Source: Primulina eburnea (Eukaryota; Streptophyta; Magnoliopsida; Lamiales; Gesneriaceae). From it: a stretch of DNA of 64,000 bases. Location of the stretch: positions 29,007,727 to 29,071,726 of the forward strand of contig NC_133104.1 of assembly GCF_022965805.1 (NCBI RefSeq). Reading direction: 5' to 3'. The notes below the pieces were generated by a model. That model ran no database searches. It was not told the DNA's origin and saw only the letters and a program-made list of their open reading frames with translations. The first letter of the stretch is position 1. Every line of letters begins with the position of its first letter. Shown piece by piece: positions 11,179 through 22,349 of the stretch. The position numbers were made by a program, and so were the translations under genes.

Positions 11179-12805
11179 CGTCGTAATAACCCATGACATC
11201 GAACCCCGAACAATCTCTAAAATGATGTGTGAACATTTCCCAAAAATAAAATATATGAACTCACTATAGAACTTGAAAAAAAGAAAGAACAAAATAATTT
11301 TACAGATGGGGCCGCGCTCGGGCGGTAAAACTTTACCGCTAGAGCGCCGGGTCTACTGGAGAGAACACTCAGACAGAAAGGGTGGCGCTCGGGAGGTAAA
11401 AAGTTACCGCTCGGATGCCGAGCAAACTGGACTCCGCGACTCAGAAACTTATACTCTCCAATTTCGATTTCACATACAGTGAACAACACCTCGAGACTGA
11501 TCCTAGGACAGTATGATCCAAACTCGACTCCATAAAAATGTCCCAAATGTTCACCAAGAAGCGATGCACCACACGCAACACAATAAATCTCATAACTCGA
11601 ATTTTGACACCAAAATAGTTTTCACGACTACTCGTTCTCCCAAGTGCCTAACGACGCGAAACAAAATTTCAATGACCATCCCAACGTCATTAACAACAAA
11701 CCTAACGCAGAAGCGATCACCCGTCAATCACCAACGAAGCCTGCAACCATAAAACTACAAGAACGCATCAATAACATAATTTTCGAAAAAACGCAGTTTG
11801 AGCAGTCTCACAAAAAACGCCATAACTCACTAATGTTTATCAAAATAATTCGAATTAACTGTCATATCGAAGGTATCAAAAATTTCTATAATTTTAATGT
11901 TGAAAGTTTTCTCAAAATCACGACCAAAAACTCGCAGTTTAAAAAATGACAGCAAAAACGAGATTTGAGATCTAAAAACTTCTTCAAAACGCATCCAATG
12001 AATTTTCTGCTCAAACTACTACATAACATACTCATGTTTTCACACAAAACACATTAAATTAATACTATGACAAGATCGACGCATGAAAAACAGAATATAC
12101 GTGCTTTTTGATGATTAGAAATACAGATAAGACGATACCGACGCGGGAAGGATGCGAGAGACGATCCGAGACGAGCGTGTCACTGAATTCCTTGAAGAAA
12201 ACTAACGAAAATGTGCTGGAAAATAAGGGAGGGGCGGCTGCTCTCTTGGGGAAGAACCCTAGGTTTCTCTCTCCTCTCAAAATAATAGAAATTTGAAACG
12301 TGACTGTGTGAGTGTTTTTACGTGGGGGTGTGTGTGTGTGTGAGTTAAGTAGTATAATTAGGGAAGGAAATTGTTTAATTAGTAATTAAAAGTAAATTAA
12401 AAATACTAACCTTTTTCTACAACAAATAAAATCTCTTAAAATGATGAAATGCACAAAAGCTCAACTTTAAAAGTTTTACATTTCTAAAATTACTTAAATA
12501 AATGATTTAGGCTTTACAACTGCTAAAACTCATAAATTATTTAAAATGCACCAACCTCAACTTAAAATAAAATATCATCAATTAAAATATTGCCAAAATC
12601 GTCGCCGGTCTCTTTTCCCCCGAATCCGCACCGAATAATCACCTGAAACATGAAACTCGAAAAACATTTTACCGTGCATCACATAAACATTAAAATAATG
12701 GAATTTAAATAAATCATGCACCACTAAGACTCATTTAAAATTAAATAAATGCTTTAATAATTAAATAAATGCATGGGTTATATGTGTACTGAATTTGGGC
12801 ACTAC
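11179..12805 (-). mobile_element. Tekay-like LTR (LTR-B)
   Basis: The right end GCATGGGTTATATGTGTACT...GGGCACTACA parallels the end of LARD-C (GCATGGCTTATACGTGG...TTCTACA). The upstream segment GGTCTC...GAATCCGCACC, ATGAAACTCG, AT-rich end parallels LTR-A near 10700. The left end is less sure: CGTCGTAATAACCC at 11179 resembles TGTAATGACCC of LARD-C, and TAAAT precedes it and also follows position 12805, a possible target duplication. To the right it abuts the broken RNase H of Athila-1. No gene is supported; the small ORFs at 11217-12296 have no recognisable domain. Confidence 0.55.
11314..11345. other. Hairpin-forming inverted repeat in LTR-B
   Basis: GCGGTAAA and TTTACCGC flank AC (11322-11339), and the outer GCGCTC / GAGCGC also pair, giving a strong stem. 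A second, imperfect version (GGTAAAAAGTTACC) lies at about 11395-11408. Confidence 0.75.
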
Positions 12806-13970
12806 ATAAATATTTCAGTGTAGAGTGGTCTGTGTAAACAATGACTTTGGACAAAACAAGATATGAATGAAATTTTTCAAGCGTGAATACTACTGCAAGC
12901 AATTCCTTTTCGGTGGCTGCATAATTCAATTGAGCCTCATTTAAGGTTTTACTTCCATAGTAAATTTATGAAATACCTTGTTTTTCCGCTGGCCAAGAAC
13001 AGCACCAACCACAGTATCACTGGGCATCGCACATGATGTCGAAGGGTAGATCCCAATCGGGTGCCACCAAAACAGGAGCCGTCACCAAGCGCTCCTTTAA
13101 ATCCTCGTATGACTACAGACAGTAAGAATTAAAATCAAATGGCACATCTTTCAAAAGTAAAGAATATAGAGGCTTGGCAATTTTAGAAATTTTTTTAATA
13201 AAAAGCTGATAAAAATCGGCGTGACCTAGAAAACTTCTAGCTCCCTTTATGGATGTTGGAGTTGGTAAGTTCTTGATAACATTCACTTTTGCCTTATCCC
13301 CCACCTCTATTCCATGCTCCGATATTTTGTGCCCCAATACTATGCCTTATTGTACCATGAAATGACACTTTTCCCAATTCAGCACCAAGTTTGTCTCCTC
13401 GCATTTCATCAATACCGCCTTCATATTCTGCAAACAATCATCAAAAGAAGAGCCAAAGATCGAGAAGTCATCCATAAATATTTCAAGGAAAGTTTCAATC
13501 ATGTCATGAAATATAGCAATCATGCACCGTTGAAAAGTTGCAGGGGCATTACACAACCCAAAGGGCATCCATCTAAAAGCAAAGGTGCCATAAGGACAAG
13601 TGAAAGTGGTTTTCTCTTGGTCCTCAGCTGGAATCATGATTTGGTTATACCCTGAATACCCATCCAAAAAACAATAAAACTCATGACCTGCTAACCTCTC
13701 AAGCATTTGATCAATAAGGGAAGCGGAAAGTGATCTTTACGGGTGTCTTCATTCAATTTCCTATAATCGATGCACACGCGCCATCCCGTAACTATCCTAG
13801 TGGGTATTAATTTATTTTGTTCATTTGTGATAACATTAATCCCACCCTTTTTTGGCACACATTGAACATGACTCACCCATGCACTATCAGATATAGGATA
13901 GATAATACATGTATCAAGGACTTTTATTGTTTCTGCTTTTACTACCTCTTGCATCTTTGGATTCAATCTT
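12806..13970 (-). pseudogene. pol: Athila-1 reverse transcriptase and partial RNase H
   Basis: Starting at 13970 on the minus strand, the RT fingers (WVSHVQCVPKKGGI, WRVCIDYRKLNEDTRKDHF) run to about 13690. After a frameshift the palm follows (YCFLDGYSGYNQI, GTFAFRWMPFGLCNAPATFQ, catalytic FMDDFSIFG intact) to 13347. After another shift come the thumb/connection (GHKISEHGIEV, ARSFLGHADFY) to 13113. RNase H is recognisable as YAATEKELLAVVFTLEKF and VYTDHSTLKYL and is cut at 12806, where LTR-B begins. The DNA-copying enzyme is therefore non-functional here, although the RT catalytic aspartates remain. Confidence 0.88.
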
Positions 13971-14061
13971 CTCTGAGGTTACACAAGAGATGATACTTTT
14001 CTTCCATCAATATCTTGTGCATACAGACTGATGGATTGATCACTTTGATATCTGTCACCTT

Positions 14062-14737
14062 TCATGCAAATGCACTCTTGTGCTCATTCAAGACGTTCAG
14101 CAGTTTGTCCTCCATCACCTCTGTCAAAGAAGAAGAAATAATCACATGAAGTTTATTGTTCTCACCTCGATAGACGTATTTTAGATGTGGAGGTAATGGC
14201 TTGAGCTCAATAGTTGGTGGCTCCTCTAGGCTTGACTTCTGAGGGGTTAAGTCTCTTCGATCCCCCAAGTCCTCTAATCTCATCCTTATTGGCCATCCTT
14301 ATTGGCTTCTGCCATGGATGGTTGGCATTGAGTATGCCACTATTTCAGCTTTCTCTTCATCCAATTCATCTTCTCTCAATTCAGTAGTGAGAGTGGCTTC
14401 CAAAAGTTCTTTAATAACATCCTTCACATAGTTACACACAAGCGAATCAAAAGCATCAATTCTAAAACAACTATCAGAATTCAGTGTGTGCTTAAGTTCA
14501 TTAAAGACATCGAAGTAATCTCCTCCTTCCCCACTCTCAATCTCAATTTCTCTTCCTGCACATTAATTAGTACCTTTCCAGTTGCAAGGAATGGCCTCCC
14601 CAATATCAACGGCATCTCCATGTCCTCTTCCATGTCAAGCACCACAAAATCTGCAGGAAAATAAATTTGTCCACTTTCATTAGCACATCCTCAATAAATC
14701 ATCGTGGATACTTGACAGATCTGTCTGCTAGCTGTAA
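14062..14737 (-). pseudogene. Athila-1 protease-RT linker region
   Basis: On the minus strand, 14283-14062 encodes LTPQKSSLEEPPTIELKP, the linker typical before Athila/Tat RT (P-L-P-x-H-L-K-Y). Another open stretch, about 14530-14300, reads DVFNELKHTLNSDSCFRI and LTTELREDELDEEK, also linker-like and acidic. Frames change between the parts. No catalytic residues are expected here. Confidence 0.6.
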
Positions 14738-15109
14738 TCAAATCCTCGTTGGCTTAGGTTCTCCCAATCCAAGTTTCTTGAACACAGACAAAGGCATGAG
14801 GTTAATACTTGCACCAAGATCAGATAAGGCTTTATGAAAAACAACATCATCAATCATGCAAGGAATAGAAAAACTCTCTGGATCTTTAAGTTTCGATGGG
14901 ATCTTGTTTTGCACTAAAGCAGAGAAATTTTCAGTTAAATTTACCGTCATGTGATCCTCCAACTTTCTCTTATTCGTTAAGATGTCCTTCAAGAATTTAG
15001 CATAACTTAGCACTTGCATCAAAGCATCAGCAAAAGGAATATTGATATGAAAATTTTTAAATACCTCAAGAAACTTACCGAATTGCGCATCAAGTTTTGA
15101 TTTTTTCAA
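14738..15109 (-). pseudogene. Athila-1 protease
   Basis: An open stretch of 123 codons contains FGKFLEVFKNFHINIPFADA, a conserved pre-protease segment of Athila/Tat elements. The aspartic protease active site is DLGASINLMPLSVFKKLGL at its C-terminal end. In this lineage D-(L)-GAS replaces the more usual DTGA. The frame ends soon after, so the second half of the protease is shifted or lost. Confidence 0.82.
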
Positions 15110-15431
15110 TACTTCAGGAAAAGGTGGAGGTAAAAAAAAATTTGATTGTGTAGTGGGTGCTGGTGTAGAATTAGAAAACTTACCTTTGGATGTCTCAATT
15201 TGTTCATCCTGTAATTGACTTTTTTACCTTTTCTTTGGACTCTAAAACTTTCCCGCTATTCAACTCGATGTCCTTCACTTGCTCTTTTGGATTGGTCTCT
15301 GTGTTACTTGGCAAGGTGCCCATCTCTACTTGCTATCATCTTAGTTAAATGTCCAATCTGATTTTCTAGCATCTTTATCGATTCATCTTGTTTTTGGATT
15401 CTAGTTTCGGTAGATGAGATGAACTTAGACA

Positions 15432-16621
15432 TCATCTGCTCGAAATTCGAATTTTATTCTTTAAGAGGGTCAGATCTGTACATCGGTTGTTTTCCATACG
15501 ACTGTCCTCCTTGTGGTCGATTCTGACTTGACCACCCCATGAGAAGATGAGATGTTGCCTCCATCCAGGATTATATGTGTTCGAATACGAATCATTCCTT
15601 GGACGGTTTTGGACTCCCACTTGATTCATTGTTGCATCTTTTTGCACATAAAAGGTATTGCAATCTTGATAGTCCTTCGCAAAATGTTCACCTCCACTAA
15701 TTATCACAAAATATCTCTTGAAGACGCAATGCCGTGCCACCCATATTCAAGTCTTTTAACTTCTTGTTCAAGACATCAAGTTGCGCAGTAATAGCAAAAA
15801 GGTTAGTTACCAGGTGAACTCCTGCACTTCAGGATGATAGCTGCTAGCAGCTATCTCCTCCAATAATTCATATCCTTCCTCAGAAGTTTTTCTCAATAGG
15901 CTTCCACAAGCAACAACATATATCATTGTACGATTAGGAGTAATCAAGCCACCATAAAATTTTTGAACGACTAAGCCAAGCGGCAGTTCGTGATGCGGGT
16001 ATCTTTGTATTAAATCTTTGAAGCGCTCCCATTCCTCGTATAAAGACCCTTGCTTGAATTGAGCAAATTTGGTGATATCTGCCCGCAACTTCATGGTCTT
16101 AGATGGAGGAAAGTATTTAATGAAAAATGCTTTCGCCATGTTATCCCATGTGGTGATAGAATCTACAGGCAAACAATTTAACATGGCTTTATCTTTATCA
16201 CCTAAGGAGAACATAAATAAACACAATCTAACAGCATCATCAGAAACTCCATTAAATTTAAAAGTATAACAAATTTCAAGAAAATCTGCGATGTGCGTGT
16301 TTGGGTCATCTAACGCACATCCCCAAATTGAACCGTATTCTAGATCATCTGAATTATAGATGGCTTGATTTCAAAGTGGTTTGCCCGCACAATAGGACTC
16401 AAAATGCTGGGGCATGCACAATTCAAATAAGGCTGGGCATACTGTAGCATCGGTATGCAGCGTGGCACCTCAACATTTCTATCTTCATGGTGTTCCTCCC
16501 CATGCTCGTGCTTGTGCCTCTCCATCAGTTTATTAAGTCTCTGATGTTGTCTCCTTATGCGGAAAGTTCTTTCAATTTCAGGGTTAAACTGCTCAAGCAC
16601 CACGTCAAGTGACTTTGGCAA
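15432..16621 (-). pseudogene. gag: Athila-1 gag
   Basis: Gag is spread over three frames. The N-terminus (16621-16340) holds RTFRIRRQHQRL. The core (16226-15807) matches the retrotransposon Gag domain of Athila elements: LPVDSITTWDNMAKAFFIKYFPP, LRADITKFAQF, SLYEEWERFKDLIQRYPHH. A C-terminal part (15740-15432) has GGEHFAKDYQDC, a damaged CCHC knuckle. Gag would form the particle that packages element RNA. The first methionine at 16621 lies about 100 bp downstream of the PBS on the minus strand, the expected position. Confidence 0.85.
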
Positions 16622-16718
16622 GCACTGGAAAAGATATCTGGAATAGAATATAAGTGTTAGATCAAGAAAAATAAAATAATTCTAAAGAAAATAACAAAAA
16701 ATAAAATTGTGAATTAAC

Positions 16719-16742
16719 AGTCCCTGGCAACGACGCGAAAAA
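16719..16742 (-). promoter_or_regulatory. Athila-1 primer binding site (Asp-type)
   Basis: The minus strand reads TTTTTCGCGTCGTTGCCAGGG, a mutated form of the Athila/Tat consensus TGGCGCCGTTGCCGGGG, complementary to tRNA-Asp in this lineage. It fixes the orientation and the inner end of the 5' LTR. Confidence 0.8.
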
Positions 16743-17520
16743 CTTGATCGAGCAAAACTTGTACTGTAAAATTCTTGGTCAAAATGAATAATATTTAAGC
16801 TCGAAATAATCGCAAGTGTGTGATATCAAGTAATAATATAATGTACTAAAGTACGAGTATCGTTACACTAGAGACTGAATTTTGCAATTATTACTTCCAG
16901 TTATCAAATTTAACAACGAAATTTGAATGTTTGTTTTCTGCTACTATAATTAAATGAAAACTCAAAGAGATATTTCAAGAATTAAATAATGAGATATATA
17001 ATCTAGAATTGTTAATTAAAATTCAATGAGAAATGAATTTGTTGAGAATCTTGGTTCACCTACCCCTTATCATCTACCTAATTCGCTCGACAGTGATTTA
17101 CACTTTTGACAGGATTTCCTACACAATTGAACACACCATCTCGAGCTATGCCAAATCAATTATACTCAGTGAAGTAATTAAATTTCTTTAATTATTTATC
17201 AAAGGTGAATCGCATGCCGATCAATGAAATCCCCTAGTTTTCGACCCTTAGGACTATAACTATCAACATGTATCTAACTTTATATTTCTATGTAAATTGT
17301 AGATCCACAGACCATGCTACTCGTTTCTATCACAAGCTATTATCTCGAACTCACTCGCAATATGAGATGAATATTGTTGTTAGCTACATTTTAATAACTG
17401 AAAGAAAAACAGTAGCATACTCAAGCATAAATCGATAGTCGAAACATAAAATAATTAAATCAAAGTTCAGGGTAAGATTCCCTTAATCCCAACAAATATA
17501 AAAGCTTAGCTACTAGACTT
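16743..17520 (-). repeat. Athila-1 5' LTR, part 1
   Basis: A non-coding stretch between the PBS and SIRE-A. CGCAAGTGTGTGATATCAAG, GTACGAGTATCGTTACAC and the block with TTCGACCCTTAGGACTATAA are typical of Athila/Tat LTRs. The LTR is interrupted at 17520 by SIRE-A and resumes at 28970. Confidence 0.7.
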
Positions 17521-18534
17521 TGTTAGATATGAATTTTATTGTGGCGATGATAACTAAAACCAGTAGACCAGCAGACCAGAACAACAGAATAGATTATCAG
17601 TAGCTGCTGCTCTAGTAAAACTAAACCAGTAGAAAAAGGATAACAATACAAACCAGTAGAGAATGTCTTCTAACGTTGCTATCTTAATTGTTACCGTTAA
17701 AGAGTTCCTAGTACTAGTATTAATTGCAGCATTAAATACTATACGGAGTCATTTAATGCATATTACCCAATTAAGTATAAAACAAGACTGATTGTTTTAT
17801 AGCTTTTCTGCAGGAACCCATTTTTGTAATAAAGCTGATTGTATTTGTTATCTGAAGACTTCTCTGATTGTGAACGTTGAACTCAGTCGATTATATATAC
17901 TTGGATCAAATCCTTGTTAAAAAGACACTTCGCATAATATCATTTTCAAGGAACAAAGCTACTCTCTTATCAAACGAATATCAGTTTTCCTTGAGCATTT
18001 TAAAAGTTCAACACAAAGAAAAGTAGCACACGCTTCATATCTTATATTTGATCTTTTGTAGATCATCTTGTGCTACTAATTCTTACACTCTTCACGATCT
18101 TTACTGCACTAATATTTTATCCGAAGAGTCTGTAATCTGAAAAGAGTCTTTTCAGAACTTTGTGTTTCGCATATTTGTGAGTTGAGAAACTAAGAGTTTC
18201 AGTAGACTGAGGTGTAAGTCCTTCTGAAGTGGGTGTGTACAAGTGTTGTACTGTAATATCCAAAGTCTTTTAGTTATACCTTCTGGAAACAGAAGAAGGG
18301 GAGACGTAGAAGAGTTTATCTTCGAACTTCCATAAACAACTGCTGTCTACTGCTTTATTGTTGTTTCAACTACTTCATCAGATTGTTTCTGCACGTTCTA
18401 CTGTAATCAGGTGAATGTATTCGCACAAGATCAACTACTATCCTTAACAGGATTTTAGTACCTCATCAGAACAAAAAACGAGTAGAGTTTATTCACCCCC
18501 CCCCCCCATCTAAACTCAAGTTCGATCCTCAACA
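17521..18534 (+). repeat. 5' LTR of SIRE-A
   Basis: The 1014-bp LTR has a TATA-like TTATATATAC at 17891-17900 and a poly-C tract at about 18495-18507 just before its end. It is nearly identical to 27955-28964; the poly-C tract length differs between copies. Confidence 0.95.
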
Positions 18535-18550
18535 ATTGGTATCAGAGCAG
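18535..18550 (+). promoter_or_regulatory. SIRE-A primer binding site
   Basis: ATTGGTATCAGAGCAG directly follows the 5' LTR. TGGTATCAGAGC (18537-18548) is complementary to the 3' end of initiator tRNA-Met. Confidence 0.95.
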
Positions 18551-18580
18551 GTTATTCTTGTTTGTGAAAAACTACAACAA

Positions 18581-20602
18581 ATGGCACACTTCAGCAAGAT
18601 CCCTATGTTCTCTAAGGAAGATTTTGACGACTGGAAGATAAGAATTCAAGCTCATCTTGCAGCACAAGATGATGACATGTGGTATGTCATCATAGATGGT
18701 CCACTGAAAATCTTAAAGCCTAACACAGCTGTTGCTGTTACTGACGGTGCACCACAGATGGTCGAAAAGGCAAGAAGTGAATGGACCAGTGAAGATAAGA
18801 AGAAGGCCAATCTTGATAATGTGGCGAAGGATATACTGTATAAAACTCTTGACAAGAACACTTTCAGCAAGATAAAAATGTGCTCTACTGCAAAGGATAT
18901 TTGGGAAAAGCTCATCCAGATATGTGAAGGAAATGAGCAAACAAAAGAAAATAAACTGTCTGTAGCAATGCAGAAGTTTGAAAATCTGAAAATGAGAGAT
19001 GGTGAAACTCTAAATGAGTTTGATGAAAGATTCAGTAGCTTGGTCAATGAGCTAGCTGCTCTGGGTAAAGAGCATAGCAACAGAGAAATAGCCCTCAAGG
19101 TGATGAGAGCCTTACCCAGAGAATGGGATGTTAAAACAATGGCTATGAGAGTATCCAAAGATTTGAACAAATTGGAACTGCACGACTTATTTGCAGATCT
19201 AAAGGCCTACGAGTTCGAATTGGAAGTGAGAAGTGGAGAAGAGCCTTCAAGCTTATCCACCAAGGCTCTTGCTGCTACTGCTACTGCTTTTACTGCTACT
19301 GCCTCGACCTCCTCTACTGCTGCTGCAGTTGTACCTCAGGCATCACCTGCCGTGATCATTGACAATACAATGGAGAAGACTGCTGAACAAATCAGTAGTG
19401 ATGCTATGTCCTTATTTGTAAAGAAATTCTCCAGGTTTATGAAGAAAAACCATCGAACCTATCAAGGTCCCAATCGCAACTTCAAGAAAGATTCACCATC
19501 TGGTGATATGGGATGCTTCAACTGTGGAAAGATAGGTCACTTCATTGCTGATTGTCCTAAACCAAAGAAGGATGATCAAAAGAGAAAGGATTACAAGAGG
19601 AATGACAAAAAGTCCAGAAGAGATCGAAAAGCGATGATTGCCGAAGAAAGCAAATCTAAGTGGGCGGACTCTAGTTCTGAGTCATCTGACTCAGAAAGTC
19701 ATTCCAGTGACAGTGATGCAGAAGAAGTCAAATGTCTAATGGCAGACAATGACTCAACCTCGACATCTGGAGAGGTATTTGATTTTGACTCTAGTGAATT
19801 TACACGAAATGACTTGATTGATGCACTGCATGAAATGGTAAAAGAGTATTCCAGACTTTCTCAATCATTTGAAGAAGTTAAGATTGAAAATCAGAACTTA
19901 AAAAATCAGAACAGTAAGTTAACTTGCTTGCAAGTAGACAGCTGCAATGATTTACAAGTTAAGATGAGTAAATTAATAACTGAGAATGAAAGAGCCAAAG
20001 AAGATTACCAGAAAGTGCTTTCTGAAAACCAGAAGTTGTCGCTACTGGTAAATGCTTGGAACAAGTCTTCTGTTTCATTGGAAAAGATGCAAGAATTACA
20101 AAAACAGTCAGGAGATAGGAGTGGTCTCGGTTTTTGTAATAATGAAGGCACTTCTGAAACATATACTAAGCCAACACTGAATATGTGCAAAGGGAAATAC
20201 ATTCACTTTGTGAAATCCAGTGTGGTACAGGAACCAGAAGTACCTAATGCTTCAGTTGAAAGGAATGTAAATCTGACGAACAGAAGAATGCACTATGGTC
20301 TGGGTTACGTTAAACCTAAGGAAAAAGTTGACCAGAGTTCTAGATTCAGAAAAGAATTCAACTCTGGAAGACAACATCCTATGAAGGTTAAAAACTACCA
20401 GTACTACAACTCTAAACCTGTTCAGAAGAGATACAGACTGGAAAACAGAAACAGAAGGGAAGAACAACATTTTGGTATGCATACTGTTAGAAATAACAGA
20501 CCTTCTGTTGCACACACATCTTTGGATACCCGAAGTACAAGGTCACCAAGAATTGTACAAATGTGGGTTCCCAAAGGACTGATAAGGCTTGGACCCAAAT
20601 AG
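18581..20602 (+). CDS. gag: SIRE-A gag
   Basis: An open frame of 673 codons starts at the ATG at 18581 (MAHFSKIPMFSKEDFDDWK), 33 bp after the PBS. The frame extends further upstream only through the PBS, so this start is preferred. Residues about 15-220 are a UBN2-type Gag domain (WEKLIQICEG, ETLNEFDERFSSLVNELAAL). A Ser/Thr/Ala-rich spacer is followed by the zinc knuckle CFNCGKIGHFIADC near residue 312 and a Lys/Arg-rich then acidic Ser-rich tract. A predicted coiled coil at roughly residues 420-510 is typical of the Sirevirus Gag extension. The frame ends at TAG (20600-20602) inside GPK-stop-IWVP, where related polyproteins have GPKxIWVPK, so the stop separates gag from pol. No break occurs within gag. 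Confidence 0.95.
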   Translation: MAHFSKIPMFSKEDFDDWKIRIQAHLAAQDDDMWYVIIDGPLKILKPNTAVAVTDGAPQMVEKARSEWTSEDKKKANLDNVAKDILYKTLDKNTFSKIKMCSTAKDIWEKLIQICEGNEQTKENKLSVAMQKFENLKMRDGETLNEFDERFSSLVNELAALGKEHSNREIALKVMRALPREWDVKTMAMRVSKDLNKLELHDLFADLKAYEFELEVRSGEEPSSLSTKALAATATAFTATASTSSTAAAVVPQASPAVIIDNTMEKTAEQISSDAMSLFVKKFSRFMKKNHRTYQGPNRNFKKDSPSGDMGCFNCGKIGHFIADCPKPKKDDQKRKDYKRNDKKSRRDRKAMIAEESKSKWADSSSESSDSESHSSDSDAEEVKCLMADNDSTSTSGEVFDFDSSEFTRNDLIDALHEMVKEYSRLSQSFEEVKIENQNLKNQNSKLTCLQVDSCNDLQVKMSKLITENERAKEDYQKVLSENQKLSLLVNAWNKSSVSLEKMQELQKQSGDRSGLGFCNNEGTSETYTKPTLNMCKGKYIHFVKSSVVQEPEVPNASVERNVNLTNRRMHYGLGYVKPKEKVDQSSRFRKEFNSGRQHPMKVKNYQYYNSKPVQKRYRLENRNRREEQHFGMHTVRNNRPSVAHTSLDTRSTRSPRIVQMWVPKGLIRLGPK

Positions 20603-20622
20603 ATTTGGGTACCAGTTACTAA

Positions 20623-21495
20623 AATTTGTGTTTGCAGGAACAACAGAAGGAAGCAGAAATCAGTAGCTCTACATGGTATCTGGACAGTGGTTGTTCCAGA
20701 CACATGACTGGACAAAGAAACCTACTTTCCGAGATAGTGAGCTGTACTGGACCAAAGATAACTTTTGGAGACAACTCAAAAGGTAAAACCATGGGTAAGG
20801 GTAAGATTATCCATGGTAATATAACTATTAGTGATGTGTTATTAGTTGACAATCTTTGTTACAATCTTATCAGCATTAGCCAACTATGTGATAATGGGTA
20901 TTCTGTGGCTTTTCAAAAGCATTCATGTATAGTTAGAGATTCTGCTGGAACTACTGTGTTAACAGGAAAAAGAGAAGGCAATACTTACAGAGTCTCTTGG
21001 AACTCAAATCATGTTTATACTCCTACATGCTTAGTTGCTTCTCTTAGCAATAAACATTGGCTATGGCACAAGAAACTGAATCATCTGAATTTCAAGTCAA
21101 TCAATTATCTCAAGAAGCAGAATATAGTCGATGGATTACCTGACATTAATTTCGTTAAAAATCACGTTTGTTCTGCTTGTCAGCTTGGGAAACAGATAAG
21201 ATCCAGCTTCAAGACCAAAGATAGCAAATCAACTTCAAGATGTCTGGAACTACTGCATATGGATCTATTTGGTCCTATCCCCATCATGAGCTTAGGGGGA
21301 ATGAAATATACTCTTGTTGTTATTGATGATTTTTCTAGATTCACGTGGGTAATCTTTCTCACAGGAAAAGATCAAACCAGTAGTCTCTTGATCAAGCTTC
21401 TGAAAGGATTCAAAATGAAAAATCTTCTACCATCATTAAAATCAGAAGTGATCGGGGTACTGAATTCACTAACAAGTATCTTGAGTTATATTTGA
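20623..21495 (+). pseudogene. pol: SIRE-A pol part 1: protease and integrase N-terminus
   Basis: This frame opens only at 20623, after a stop at 20620-20622, and lies in the -1 frame relative to gag with no overlap. It begins VCLQEQQKEAEISSS, then the protease active site WYLDSGCSRHMTG. The integrase zinc motif follows (LWHKKLNHLNFKSINYL...CSACQLGK) and the first catalytic region (HMDLFGPIP, VVIDDFSRFTWV). A 1-base change near 21415 shifts the frame within the integrase core; the product then ends at 21495. The sequence before it, TTTGTGTTTGCAG at 20625-20637, looks like a splice acceptor. Confidence 0.88.
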
Positions 21496-22349
21496 ATGAG
21501 CAGGGAATTCATCATGAATATTCAGCTGCCAGAACTCCTCAACAAAACGGAGTGGCTGAGAGAAGAAATAGAACTCTAAAAGAAGCAGCTAGAACAATGC
21601 TAGCAGATGCAGACATTTCTCAGCGCTTCTGGGCTGAAGCTATCAATACTGCTTGTTACACGCAAAACAGATCTATGGTCAACAAAAGACACAACCAGAC
21701 TCCGTATGAAATATGGAAAGGGAAGAAGCCCAATGTATCTTATTTTCATGTGTTTGGTTGCAAATGTTTTGTACTAAATAATGGCAAAAATCATTTGACG
21801 GCATTTGACTCAAAATCAGATGCTGGAATATTTCTTGGTTACTCTGCTGTAAGCAGAGCCTTTAGAATCTTCAACAATAGAACTCTTAATGTTGAAGAAT
21901 CAATTCATGTTGTCTTCGATGAAGACAGCAGTGCTGAAATTTCTAACATATCTGATTTAAGTAACAGGTTAGACAGGATTCACTTGGAAATCGACAGTGA
22001 AGATGATGTAGAAGCAAATACCAAGGATCTTCAAAATCCAGAACCAGACATTCCTATAGTGGAACCAGAAGCACAGACTCTGGATCTACCAATACCAGCA
22101 GAAGATGCTCAAGAACCTACTACTGGTTCTGTAGAAGACAATCTTAACATATCAAATCAGGAAGATGTCCACTCAAATCCGTTTATCTGGAGAAAATCTC
22201 ATCCTCCATCATTGGTTATTGGTAATCCAGCAGCGCCGTTGAGAACCAGAAGGCAAATGCTTAATGAATACATGCATGCTGCTTTTATATCTTAGGATGA
22301 ACCAAAGAAGATTGAAGAAGCTCTTCTGGATCCTAGTTGGATTGAAGCC
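21415..22349 (+). pseudogene. pol: SIRE-A pol part 2: integrase C-terminal half
   Basis: The frame continues the integrase core with IRSDRGTEF-like coding just before 21492, then EYSAARTPQQNGVAERRNRT, which holds the catalytic glutamate. The C-terminal part reads KPNVSYFHVFGCKCFVLN and FLGYSAVSRAFRIFNN, followed by an acidic linker. It is interrupted by TAG at 22293-22295 and continues in the same frame ([19 protein letters not shown]), so a single nonsense change separates integrase from reverse transcriptase. Confidence 0.88.
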
